The position numbers and the translations under genes were made by a program. From NCBI RefSeq assembly GCF_002847285.1, contig NZ_CP025407.1:2420501-2484500 (forward strand): DNA of 64,000 nt. The letters are read 5' to 3'. Origin of the DNA: Streptomyces sp. CMB-StM0423. GTDB taxonomy: Bacteria > Actinomycetota > Actinomycetes > Streptomycetales > Streptomycetaceae. Below the pieces are notes generated by a model. The model made no database searches. It saw only the letters and a list, made by a program, of their open reading frames with translations, and was not told the origin of the DNA. Positions within the stretch are counted from its first letter, which is position 1. Each line of letters starts with the position of its first letter. This document shows, in pieces, positions 54,780 through 61,423 of the stretch.

Positions 54780-54961
54780 AGTACCAACTCGCGAGCACCG
54801 GTCTGACGGCAAACGACATCGCCAGCATCTGGCGGATACCCAAGGGCACGGTCTACCGCTACGCCCACATGCACCGCTGGCGCCGATACAAGCAAATCGG
54901 CCGGGTCTATTACCACCCCGACGACGTGACGGCCACGCTGGACGAGATGCAGCCGGAATGA
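54776..54961 (+). CDS. Small MerR/excisionase-like helix-turn-helix protein
   Basis: A 61-residue DNA-binding protein. The pattern GLTANDIASIWRIPKGTVYR (helix-turn-helix) followed by basic HRWRRYKQIGRVYYHPDDV is that of winged excisionase/AlpA-like or HTH_17 domains. Its start overlaps the stop of the Cys-rich gene, so the two are made together and may act as a regulatory pair. They sit at the boundary between parts A and B of the cluster, immediately before the distinct promoter of the second THN synthase, which makes them candidates for controlling part B; this is inference. Confidence 0.75.
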   Translation: MKYQLASTGLTANDIASIWRIPKGTVYRYAHMHRWRRYKQIGRVYYHPDDVTATLDEMQPE

Positions 54962-55140
54962 ACGCCGGGCCACAGCACCGTACGCCGACGCAACGGCCGG
55001 ATAGGAACCGGCTGCACCGGCGCACCGCACACGTACGCATACGCGGTGGGTCAGGGACGCGATCCCCGCTCCGGTTCGTGACCGTGGGTGACTTGTGGCA
55101 CGTCACACGCATGACCAACTACCCCGGCGACGGCGGGGGC
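54962..55140. other. Spacer before the part B promoter
   Basis: About 180 bases with no recognisable gene. It contains GTGACTTGTGGCACGTCAC (about 55089-55107), an imperfect inverted repeat (GTGAC..GTCAC) that could be an operator 35 bases upstream of the -35 box at 55141. Confidence 0.35.
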
Positions 55141-55199
55141 TTGACGGCCGACCGGCGAAGAATCTATAAATATACTTGTCGCTCCGAGTCCGCCCTTCG
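55141..55199 (+). promoter_or_regulatory. Promoter of the second THN synthase operon (part B module)
   Basis: TTGACG (55141-55146) and TATAAA (55165-55170) are separated by 18 bases, close to the housekeeping sigma consensus and far stronger than the part A promoters. GGCGAAGAA lies between them and GAGTCCGCCCTTCG (55186-55199) lies just after the expected start. All four elements recur at 58302-58360 before the second prenyltransferase. Confidence 0.75.
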
Positions 55200-55230
55200 C
55201 GGGCGTGCCCAATCTCGCACGACATCCCGA

Positions 55231-55259
55231 CCGCAGCGGATCACGTCCGCTGCGGTTTT
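55231..55259 (+). terminator. Rho-independent terminator in the THN synthase 2 leader (attenuator candidate)
   Basis: A perfect 10-bp stem CCGCAGCGGA (55231-55240) / TCCGCTGCGG (55246-55255), 5-base loop, followed by TTTT. It lies about 55-60 bases after the expected transcription start and 68 bases before the ATG at 55327, so full-length transcripts must read through it. Confidence 0.7.
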
Positions 55260-55326
55260 GCGTGGCAGGGGAACCCTGCGCGCGATTCGGCTGCCGGCCG
55301 TCTGATCTCTACGACAGAAGGTACCT

Positions 55327-56394
55327 ATGCCCAGGCTCTGTAAGCCGTCGGTGCACGTGCCGGAATATGTCATCACCATGGAAGAGACGCTGGAGTTCGC
55401 CCAGCGCGTCCACGGCGGGAAGTCGCAGCTTCCCCTGGCACTGCGGCTGATCCGTAATACCGGCGTACGGAAACGGCACATCGTCCAGCCCATCGAAAAG
55501 ACCCTCGGGCATCCCGGCTTCGAAGAACGCAACCGCGTCTACGAAGTCGAATCCAAGAAGCGCTGCCCGCGGGTCATCGAGGAGGCGCTGGCCAACGCGG
55601 AGGTCGCGGCACGCGACATCGACGCGATCGTCTACGTGTCGTGCACCGGGTTCCTGATGCCGTCGCTCACCGCCTGGCTGATCAACACCATGGGGCTGCG
55701 CACCGACACCCGCCAGCTCCCCATCGCCCAGCTCGGCTGCGCGGCCGGCGGGGCGGCGATCAACCGGGCCCACGACTTCTGCCTGGCCCACCCCGGCAGC
55801 AACGTCCTGATCGTCTCGTGCGAACTGTGCTCCCTGTGCTACCAGCCGGGCGACGACGACATCGGCTCCCTGCTGTCCGACGGGCTGTTCGGCGACGCGG
55901 TCGCCGCCGCCGTCGTCCGCGGCGACGGCGGCACCGGCGTCGACCTGGAACGCAACGGCTCGTACCTCATCCCGGACACCGAGGACTGGATCTCCTACGC
56001 CGTCCGCGACACCGGCTTCCACTTCCAGCTCGACCGCCGGGTCCCCGGCACCATGGAGCCGCTCGCCCCGGTACTGCGGGACTTCGCCACCGACCACGAC
56101 TGGGACATCGGCAAGCTCGACTTCTACATCATCCACGCCGGCGGCCCGCGGATCCTGGACGACCTCGCCCGGTTCCTCGACGTCGACCGCGAGATGTTCC
56201 GGCACAGTTGGGCCACGCTCACCGAGCGCGGCAACATCGCCAGCGCCGTCGTCCTCGACGCCCTGCGCCGGCTGATCGAGGAGGAGACGCCGCAGGCGAA
56301 CGCCACGGGCGTGATCGCGGGCTTCGGCCCCGGCATCACCGCCGAGATGGCGCTGGGCAGATGGAGCCGGGACACCCCGGACGACGCGGACTGA
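55327..56394 (+). CDS. 1,3,6,8-tetrahydroxynaphthalene synthase (type III PKS), copy 2
   Basis: A 355-residue THN synthase strongly similar to copy 1 along its whole length, for example KRHIVQPIEKTL, AQLGCAAGGAAINRAHDFC and MEPLAPVLR. Cys138, His270 and Asn303 fall at the same positions. A difference near the active site is SCELCSLC (Cys165) where copy 1 has SAELCSLC, and the C-terminal tail is shorter. Copy 2 is driven by a separate strong promoter with a terminator in the leader. It heads a unit with idi and an O-methyltransferase. Two synthases may give redundancy, dose or separate timing. Confidence 0.95.
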   Translation: MPRLCKPSVHVPEYVITMEETLEFAQRVHGGKSQLPLALRLIRNTGVRKRHIVQPIEKTLGHPGFEERNRVYEVESKKRCPRVIEEALANAEVAARDIDAIVYVSCTGFLMPSLTAWLINTMGLRTDTRQLPIAQLGCAAGGAAINRAHDFCLAHPGSNVLIVSCELCSLCYQPGDDDIGSLLSDGLFGDAVAAAVVRGDGGTGVDLERNGSYLIPDTEDWISYAVRDTGFHFQLDRRVPGTMEPLAPVLRDFATDHDWDIGKLDFYIIHAGGPRILDDLARFLDVDREMFRHSWATLTERGNIASAVVLDALRRLIEEETPQANATGVIAGFGPGITAEMALGRWSRDTPDDAD

Positions 56395-56481
56395 GCCCAC
56401 CGCGGCACGTACACCTCCGGCATGCGCGGCAACGGCGCCGGCATGCCCCATTCATCCACACGGGAGGCGGGAGACTTCGTC

Positions 56482-57054
56482 ATGCTTACTCGGGAATCGC
56501 AACTGGTGGAGCTGGTGGACGCGGGCGGCACCGCACTCGGCTCCCTCCGGGTCGCCGAGGCACACACGGCGCCGGGCCGGTTGCACCGGGCGTACTCGGT
56601 GATGCTGCTGGACGAGCAGGGCCGCATCCTGCTCCAGCAGCGGGCCGCGGTGAAGACCCGGTTCGCGCTGCGCTGGGCCAATGCCTGCTGCGGCCACCCG
56701 GCGCCGGGGCAGGCGCTGTTCGAGGCCGCCGGCGAGCGGCTGATCGAGGAGATCGGGCTGCCCGGGGTGCCGCTCCAGGAAGCCGGCGTGTACCTCTACC
56801 GGGCCGAGGACCCGCACACCGGCCGGGTCGAGCACGAGTACGACCACGTCGTGGTCGGGCTGGTCCCGGCGGACGTGTCGCTGAAGCCCGACCCGGCGGA
56901 GGTGGCCGACGTCCGCTGGGTCGCACCGGAGGAACTGCGGGCGGACCTGGCCGCCCACCCGGACCACTACTCGCCCTGGCTGGGCGGCGTGCTCGCGGTG
57001 GCCACCAACGCCGCCGACCGGCTGCCGCAGGCGGCGGGCCTCGCGACGACGTAG
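56482..57054 (+). CDS. idi: Isopentenyl-diphosphate isomerase, type I (Nudix)
   Basis: A 190-residue Nudix-fold isomerase interconverting IPP and DMAPP. The active-site Cys is in WANACCGHPAPGQ (Cys70, equivalent to E. coli Cys67), the Glu in RVEHEYDHVVVG, and the degenerate Nudix helix is ALFEAAGERLIEEIG. It balances DMAPP and IPP for the prenyl synthase half of the IspH fusion. The ATG at 56482 is chosen because GGCGGGAGA precedes it; the frame also has an earlier ATG at 56422 without a ribosome site. It follows the THN synthase by 87 bases and precedes the methyltransferase by 45. Confidence 0.92.
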   Translation: MLTRESQLVELVDAGGTALGSLRVAEAHTAPGRLHRAYSVMLLDEQGRILLQQRAAVKTRFALRWANACCGHPAPGQALFEAAGERLIEEIGLPGVPLQEAGVYLYRAEDPHTGRVEHEYDHVVVGLVPADVSLKPDPAEVADVRWVAPEELRADLAAHPDHYSPWLGGVLAVATNAADRLPQAAGLATT

Positions 57055-57099
57055 GGCCGCCAGCCGCGGGAGACGACCAACTCAAAGGGAGCCAGAGAA

Positions 57100-58173
57100 A
57101 TGACACAAGGAGCCACACTCGCGCGCATCCGCGACTACATGGTGGGCCCCACCCGGTTCATGACCCTGCTGTCCTGTTTCGAGCTCGGCATCATCGACGC
57201 GCTCCGCGACAAGCCCGGCATGACCGCGGCCGACCTCGGCGACGCGGTGGGCACCAAGGCGGACGCCGTGGAGCAGCTTCTGTTCCTGCTGATCAAGGAG
57301 GGCTTCGTCGCGCGCGACGAGGCGTCCGGCACGTACACCCTCGACGCGCTAGGCGAGGTGCCCGAGCGCGACCTGAAGCGTGCGCTCACCTACATGAACA
57401 TGATCAAGGTGGTCGCGCTCAGGCAGCTCTTCCACCTCACCGAGAGCGCGCGGACCGGCACTCTCGTCGGCCTCAAGGAGTTCTACGGCGTCACCGAGGG
57501 CACGATGTACGACGCCGTGGCCGAGCACAAGGATCTCCGCGAGTCCTGGGGGACGTTGATGGACAACGTCACCGCGAACATCGACCCCTGGTTCTTCGGG
57601 AACGTCGACATCGCGGCGGGCGCGCAGGTGCTCGACCTCGCCGGGAACACCGGTCTCGGGGCGATCCACGCCTACGAGGCGAAGGCGTCCCCCGGGCTCC
57701 GGGTGACGACGTTCGACCTGCCGGAGAAGGAGGAGGAGGCGCTGGAGAACTTCCGCGCGCACGGCGTGGCGGACCACTGCTCGTTCATCGGCGGCAACGT
57801 CTTCGAGGAGATCCCGCAGGGCTTCGACGTCGTCCTCATCAAGCACTTCCTGGACATGTTCGACAAGGACGACGTGGTCCGCATCCTGACCGGCGTCAAC
57901 CGGTCGCTGCCGGTCGGCGGGCAGGTCAACGTGCTGGTCCCGGTGTACCCCGAGAACCTCAAGGACACCGACAACTACAACGTCGACTTCTTCCCGGCCT
58001 TCTTCATCGGCTGCACCATGGGCCAGGGCGGCCCGCAGAAGCTGTCGGTCTACCGGAGCTGGCTGGAGGAGTGCGGGTTCACGGTGACCAAGGCGGTCAC
58101 CAAGGACGCCGCCGAGCTGCCGAAGGACGTCATCCCGGTGCCGGCCCTCCTCTGCGCCACGAAGGTCCGGTGA
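57100..58173 (+). CDS. O-methyltransferase of the plant-type family
   Basis: A 357-residue methyltransferase. It has an N-terminal dimerisation/winged-helix part (YMVGPTRFMTLLSCFELGII, LLFLLIKEGFVARDEASG) and a SAM domain with a glycine motif VLDLAGNTGLGAIHAYEA that departs from the usual GxGxG (Ala-Gly-Asn-Thr-Gly). It continues with VTTFDLPEKEEEALENF and LIKHFLDMFDKDD, where a catalytic His may sit. The acceptor is probably a naphthoquinone hydroxyl. The altered SAM loop should be checked for activity. It ends the THN synthase 2 operon, and GAGCCAGAG precedes the ATG. Confidence 0.85.
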   Translation: MTQGATLARIRDYMVGPTRFMTLLSCFELGIIDALRDKPGMTAADLGDAVGTKADAVEQLLFLLIKEGFVARDEASGTYTLDALGEVPERDLKRALTYMNMIKVVALRQLFHLTESARTGTLVGLKEFYGVTEGTMYDAVAEHKDLRESWGTLMDNVTANIDPWFFGNVDIAAGAQVLDLAGNTGLGAIHAYEAKASPGLRVTTFDLPEKEEEALENFRAHGVADHCSFIGGNVFEEIPQGFDVVLIKHFLDMFDKDDVVRILTGVNRSLPVGGQVNVLVPVYPENLKDTDNYNVDFFPAFFIGCTMGQGGPQKLSVYRSWLEECGFTVTKAVTKDAAELPKDVIPVPALLCATKVR

Positions 58174-58301
58174 CCGACCGGTGCCGGCCCGGGTCGCCGA
58201 TCCCGGCGCGGGCACCGGGTGCCGGTCCGGGTTCTGCCGGGCATCGTGGCAGGGCACGGACCGGTGCCGCCGCGTCCGGGTGGCGTCGGCCCGCCGGGGC
58301 C

Positions 58302-58360
58302 TTGACGACCAGGGGCGAAGAACCTATACATAGGATTGCACCGCCGGAGTCCGCCCTTCG
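58302..58360 (+). promoter_or_regulatory. Promoter of prenyltransferase copy 2 (part B module)
   Basis: TTGACG (58302-58307), 17 bases, TATACA (58325-58330), with GGCGAAGAA (58314-58322) and GAGTCCGCCCTTCG (58347-58360) in the same relative positions as in the THN synthase 2 promoter. The 185 bases that follow form a long leader. Confidence 0.72.
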
Positions 58361-58423
58361 TGGCGTTGACGCGTCTCCGCACCTGCGGTGCCGGGTTTCC
58401 CGCCCACGGTTTCCCCGGCGTTC

Positions 58424-58457
58424 GACCGGGAGTGGTTTCTTTCCACAACTCCCGGTC
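58424..58457 (+). promoter_or_regulatory. Hairpin in the leader of prenyltransferase copy 2
   Basis: A perfect 10-bp stem GACCGGGAGT / ACTCCCGGTC (58424-58433 and 58448-58457), 14-base loop. No T-run follows, so it is more likely a regulatory or stabilising structure than a terminator. It is 61 bases before the ATG. Confidence 0.5.
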
Positions 58458-58518
58458 CGCCCGCCCGGATTCACTGCATATACCAGCGCTCACCTTCACA
58501 CTGGAGGACGCACGCATC

Positions 58519-59436
58519 ATGTCCGGAGCTGTCGAGCTCGAGAGAGTTTACTCGGCCATCGAAGAGTCGGCTCAATTAGTGGGTGTGGCCTGTTCCCGGG
58601 ACAAGGTCTGGCCCCTGCTGAGCACATTCGGCGAGTCGATCGGGGACGCCCTGCTGGTCCTCAGTCTGCAGACCGGCGGGCGGCACGCGGGAGAACTCGA
58701 CTACAGCTTCACCGCCTCTCCGGGACTGGGTGACCCGTACCCCCACGCGGTGGCGCACGGCTTCGTCGAACCCACGGAGCACCCCGTCCACTCCCTGCTG
58801 TCCGATCTGCAGGGGCGCTGGACCATCAGGGAGCACTTCGTCGACTGCGGCGTCACCGGCGGCTTCAAGAAGTTCTACGCGCACTTCCCGCAGGACCTGC
58901 AGCCGGTGGCGAAGCTGGCCGAGGTCCCGTCGGTGTCGCACGCCGTGGCCGACAACGCCGGCCTCTTCGCCCGCTACGGCCTCGACGAGGTCGCGATGGT
59001 CGGGGTCGACTACCACCGGCAGACGATGAACCTGTACTTCCAGTTCACCCCGGACGGACGTCCGGAGCCGAGCGCGCTCCGCGCCATGCTGCGCGAACTC
59101 GGGCTGCACGACGCGGACGAAGGCATGCTGGAATTCGCCAGCAGGTCGATGCGGGCCAACATCACCTTCCGCTGGGATTCCTCGCGGATCGTACGGGTCG
59201 CATTCGCCCCGCCGCCGGGCCGCGGCCTGGATCCGGCGGCGGTGCCGGCGCCCATAGAGCCGCACATCGCGCGGTTCGCGACGAACGCCCCGTACGCGTA
59301 TTCCGGTGAGCGTCTGAACCTCTTCGGCGTCAAATGGTTCCCCGACGGGGAATTCATCGACGTCTGTGCGTACTACCAGCTTTCCGCCGGGTACGAACCG
59401 GTCCGGCTGATGGAGACGCACAAGCAACACGGATGA
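58519..59436 (+). CDS. NphB/CloQ-type (ABBA) aromatic prenyltransferase, copy 2 (TTA codon)
   Basis: A 305-residue prenyltransferase related to copy 1. It shares MSGAVELERVYSAIEESA, the Asp motif HAGELDYSF, TGGFKKFYAHFP, LFARYGLDEVAM and the AYYQLS end. Differences lie around the Trp/Tyr-lined pocket (RANITFRWDSSRIVR for YPTLNWESGRIDR), so the acceptor or the prenyl chain may differ. Codon 20 (58576-58578) is TTA, suggesting bldA-dependent translation of a biosynthetic enzyme. It is a monocistronic unit with its own strong promoter and a terminator 70 bases after the stop codon. Confidence 0.92.
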   Translation: MSGAVELERVYSAIEESAQLVGVACSRDKVWPLLSTFGESIGDALLVLSLQTGGRHAGELDYSFTASPGLGDPYPHAVAHGFVEPTEHPVHSLLSDLQGRWTIREHFVDCGVTGGFKKFYAHFPQDLQPVAKLAEVPSVSHAVADNAGLFARYGLDEVAMVGVDYHRQTMNLYFQFTPDGRPEPSALRAMLRELGLHDADEGMLEFASRSMRANITFRWDSSRIVRVAFAPPPGRGLDPAAVPAPIEPHIARFATNAPYAYSGERLNLFGVKWFPDGEFIDVCAYYQLSAGYEPVRLMETHKQHG

Positions 59437-59506
59437 ACACCCGGGGACCTGACCCGCCCCCGTTCTCCGATGATGCGCACGACTGGCTGAGCCGGCCCTC
59501 GATCTC

Positions 59507-59542
59507 AGAAGGCACGGTCCGTCCCGACGGACCGTGCCTTCT
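59507..59542 (+). terminator. Strong terminator between prenyltransferase 2 and haloperoxidase 1
   Basis: A perfect 16-bp stem AGAAGGCACGGTCCGT (59507-59522) and its complement (59527-59542) with a CCCG loop. It ends 40 bases before the haloperoxidase ATG, so that gene either has its own start inside this gap or depends on read-through. Confidence 0.8.
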
Positions 59543-59582
59543 GCCATGCAAGGAATCCCCCTCTCAAGGACAAGGACGGCAC

Positions 59583-61160
59583 ATGACGACCGGACACTCT
59601 CCTGTCTCAGGCTTCTCCCCGCGGCGCAGGTCGCTGCTCATCGGCGGTGCCTCCGCCGCGGCGCTGTTCCCCCTGGGTCACACCGGCATCGCCGCCGCCG
59701 CCGAGAGCAGCAAGGTGGCCAGGGCCCAGGCCGAGTTCGACCTTGACAAGGACAACTACATCGAGTGGTTCCAGCCCGAGGACAACGGCGCCGGGGTCTC
59801 GCCTTCCTCTGCGATCTTCGGCCCGATGGACGTGACGGTGTTCCTCTGGATCAACCACCTGACGGGTCTCGGGTGGTTCGACGCCGTGGCGCCCTACCAC
59901 GAGACCGCGGTCGGTGTGCACTCCCGGATTCCCCGCCGCCCGTCGAGCGAGTCCGCCACCAACCGGAACATGAACATCTCCTGTATCTACTCCCAGTTCC
60001 AGTTGGTCAAGCGGGTGATCCCGAGCCGGGTCCAGCCGATGCGGGACCTGCTGACGAGCATCGGCCTGGACCCCGACGACGACTCGATGGACCCGGCCAA
60101 CCCGGTCGGCATCGGCAACATCGCCGGCAAGTCCGTCTTCGAGGCCCGCAAGAACGACGGCATGAACTTCCTCGGCTACGAGGGCGGCCGCAAGTACAAC
60201 CCGAGGCCGTGGGCCGACTACACCGGCTACCGGCCCGTCAACACCGCCTTCGACGTGGTCAACCCCTCGCGCTGGCAGCCGCAGCTCCAGGCCCACAACG
60301 GCCGCCGCGTCGGCGGCGGCCCCGGCGACCTGGGCATCTGGGTGGCCCAGCACTTCGTCACCCCGCACATCCGGATGGTCAAGCCGCACATCTTCGACGA
60401 CCCGCGCGACTTCACCGTCCCGCCGCCCAAGCACGTCGACCACACCCGGCCCCGGGACTTCAAGCGCTCCGCGGACGAGATCCTGGAGGCGTCGGCCGCG
60501 CTCACCGACGAGCAGAAGGCCATCGTCGAGGTCATGGACAACAAGATCTGGGGCATCGGCCACTCGGCGCTGGTCATCGCGCGCAAGCACGACCAGAACG
60601 GCGAGCTGGGCGTGCAGGGCTGGGCGCACTTCATCCTGGAGCACCTGCTGGCGACCTTCGACCCGCTGATCGCCGTCTGGAACCAGAAGGTCAAGTACGA
60701 CGCCGCCCGGCCGGTCACCGTGATCAAGCACGTGTACGCCAAGAAGAAGGTGAAGTCCTGGGGCGGCGTCGGCATGGGCACCGTCGACGACATGCCCGCC
60801 GAGGAGTGGTTCAGCTACCTGCCGGTGGGCGACCACCCGGAGTACCCGTCGGGCTCCACGACGCTCTGCTCCGCGGCGTCCCAGTGCGCGCGGCGCTACT
60901 TCGGCTCCGACGAGCTGGACTGGAAGTTCACCTTCCCGGCCGGCTCCGGGCGGACGGAGCCCGGCGTCGTCCCCGCCAAGGACGTCGAACTGCACTTCCC
61001 CACCTGGACCGACTTCACGCAGAAGTGCGGCGCCAGCCGCGTGTGGGGCGGGGTGCATTTCAGCAAGACCATCGAGACGTCCATCGCCTTCGGGGAGCAG
61101 TTCGGCGACATGGCGCACGAGTTCGTGCAGAAGCACATCAAGGGTGAGGTCGGGGACTGA
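59583..61160 (+). CDS. Vanadium-dependent haloperoxidase-like enzyme, copy 1 (Tat-exported)
   Basis: A 525-residue protein of the actinobacterial NapH/Mar-type haloperoxidase group. The N-terminus SPRRRSLLIGG is a twin-arginine signal, as for others of this group. Vanadate-binding signatures are Lys371 and Arg376 in KYDAARPVTV, PSGSTTLCSAA (422-432) and the Arg486/His492 pair in SRVWGGVHF. Ser425 stands where classical enzymes have the acid-base His (PSGHA), the pattern known from NapH1-type enzymes. In naphterpin, marinone and napyradiomycin pathways such enzymes chlorinate, oxidise or rearrange prenylated naphthoquinones, sometimes without halogen in the product. Confidence 0.92.
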   Translation: MTTGHSPVSGFSPRRRSLLIGGASAAALFPLGHTGIAAAAESSKVARAQAEFDLDKDNYIEWFQPEDNGAGVSPSSAIFGPMDVTVFLWINHLTGLGWFDAVAPYHETAVGVHSRIPRRPSSESATNRNMNISCIYSQFQLVKRVIPSRVQPMRDLLTSIGLDPDDDSMDPANPVGIGNIAGKSVFEARKNDGMNFLGYEGGRKYNPRPWADYTGYRPVNTAFDVVNPSRWQPQLQAHNGRRVGGGPGDLGIWVAQHFVTPHIRMVKPHIFDDPRDFTVPPPKHVDHTRPRDFKRSADEILEASAALTDEQKAIVEVMDNKIWGIGHSALVIARKHDQNGELGVQGWAHFILEHLLATFDPLIAVWNQKVKYDAARPVTVIKHVYAKKKVKSWGGVGMGTVDDMPAEEWFSYLPVGDHPEYPSGSTTLCSAASQCARRYFGSDELDWKFTFPAGSGRTEPGVVPAKDVELHFPTWTDFTQKCGASRVWGGVHFSKTIETSIAFGEQFGDMAHEFVQKHIKGEVGD

Positions 61161-61167
61161 GCCCACC

Positions 61168-61211
61168 GCGGCGGCAGGCACCTTTTCCCCGGACCCGCGG
61201 CCTGCCGCCGC
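61168..61211 (+). terminator. Terminator-like hairpin after haloperoxidase 1
   Basis: A 12-bp perfect stem GCGGCGGCAGGC (61168-61179) / complement (61200-61211) with a 20-base loop, directly after the stop codon. The rest of 61212-61423 contains nothing recognisable except a weak promoter space for the MFS gene. Confidence 0.55.
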
Positions 61212-61423
61212 ACCTCGGTATGCAGCCGGCCTCCCGGTACGCGCGACGGCGTGCGGCGCCGGGAGGCCGCCGCGGCAGGGACGCCGGGATCACGCCAACT
61301 GCCGCTGGAATTCCGCGAGTCTGGCCGGTTCCGATCGATCGTCATGTCACGCGCCGCCCCGCCGTGCCCGTCCTATGTGTGACCCCCCCTCAGGTACGAC
61401 CGATGGCACACCAGGAGATGATC

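Noticed and set aside
34375..57054. A mevalonate pathway, as found in some naphterpin-type clusters
   Set aside because: No HMG-CoA synthase/reductase, mevalonate kinase or decarboxylase is present. The isoprenoid genes are dxs, ispG, ispH and type I idi, i.e. MEP-pathway genes.
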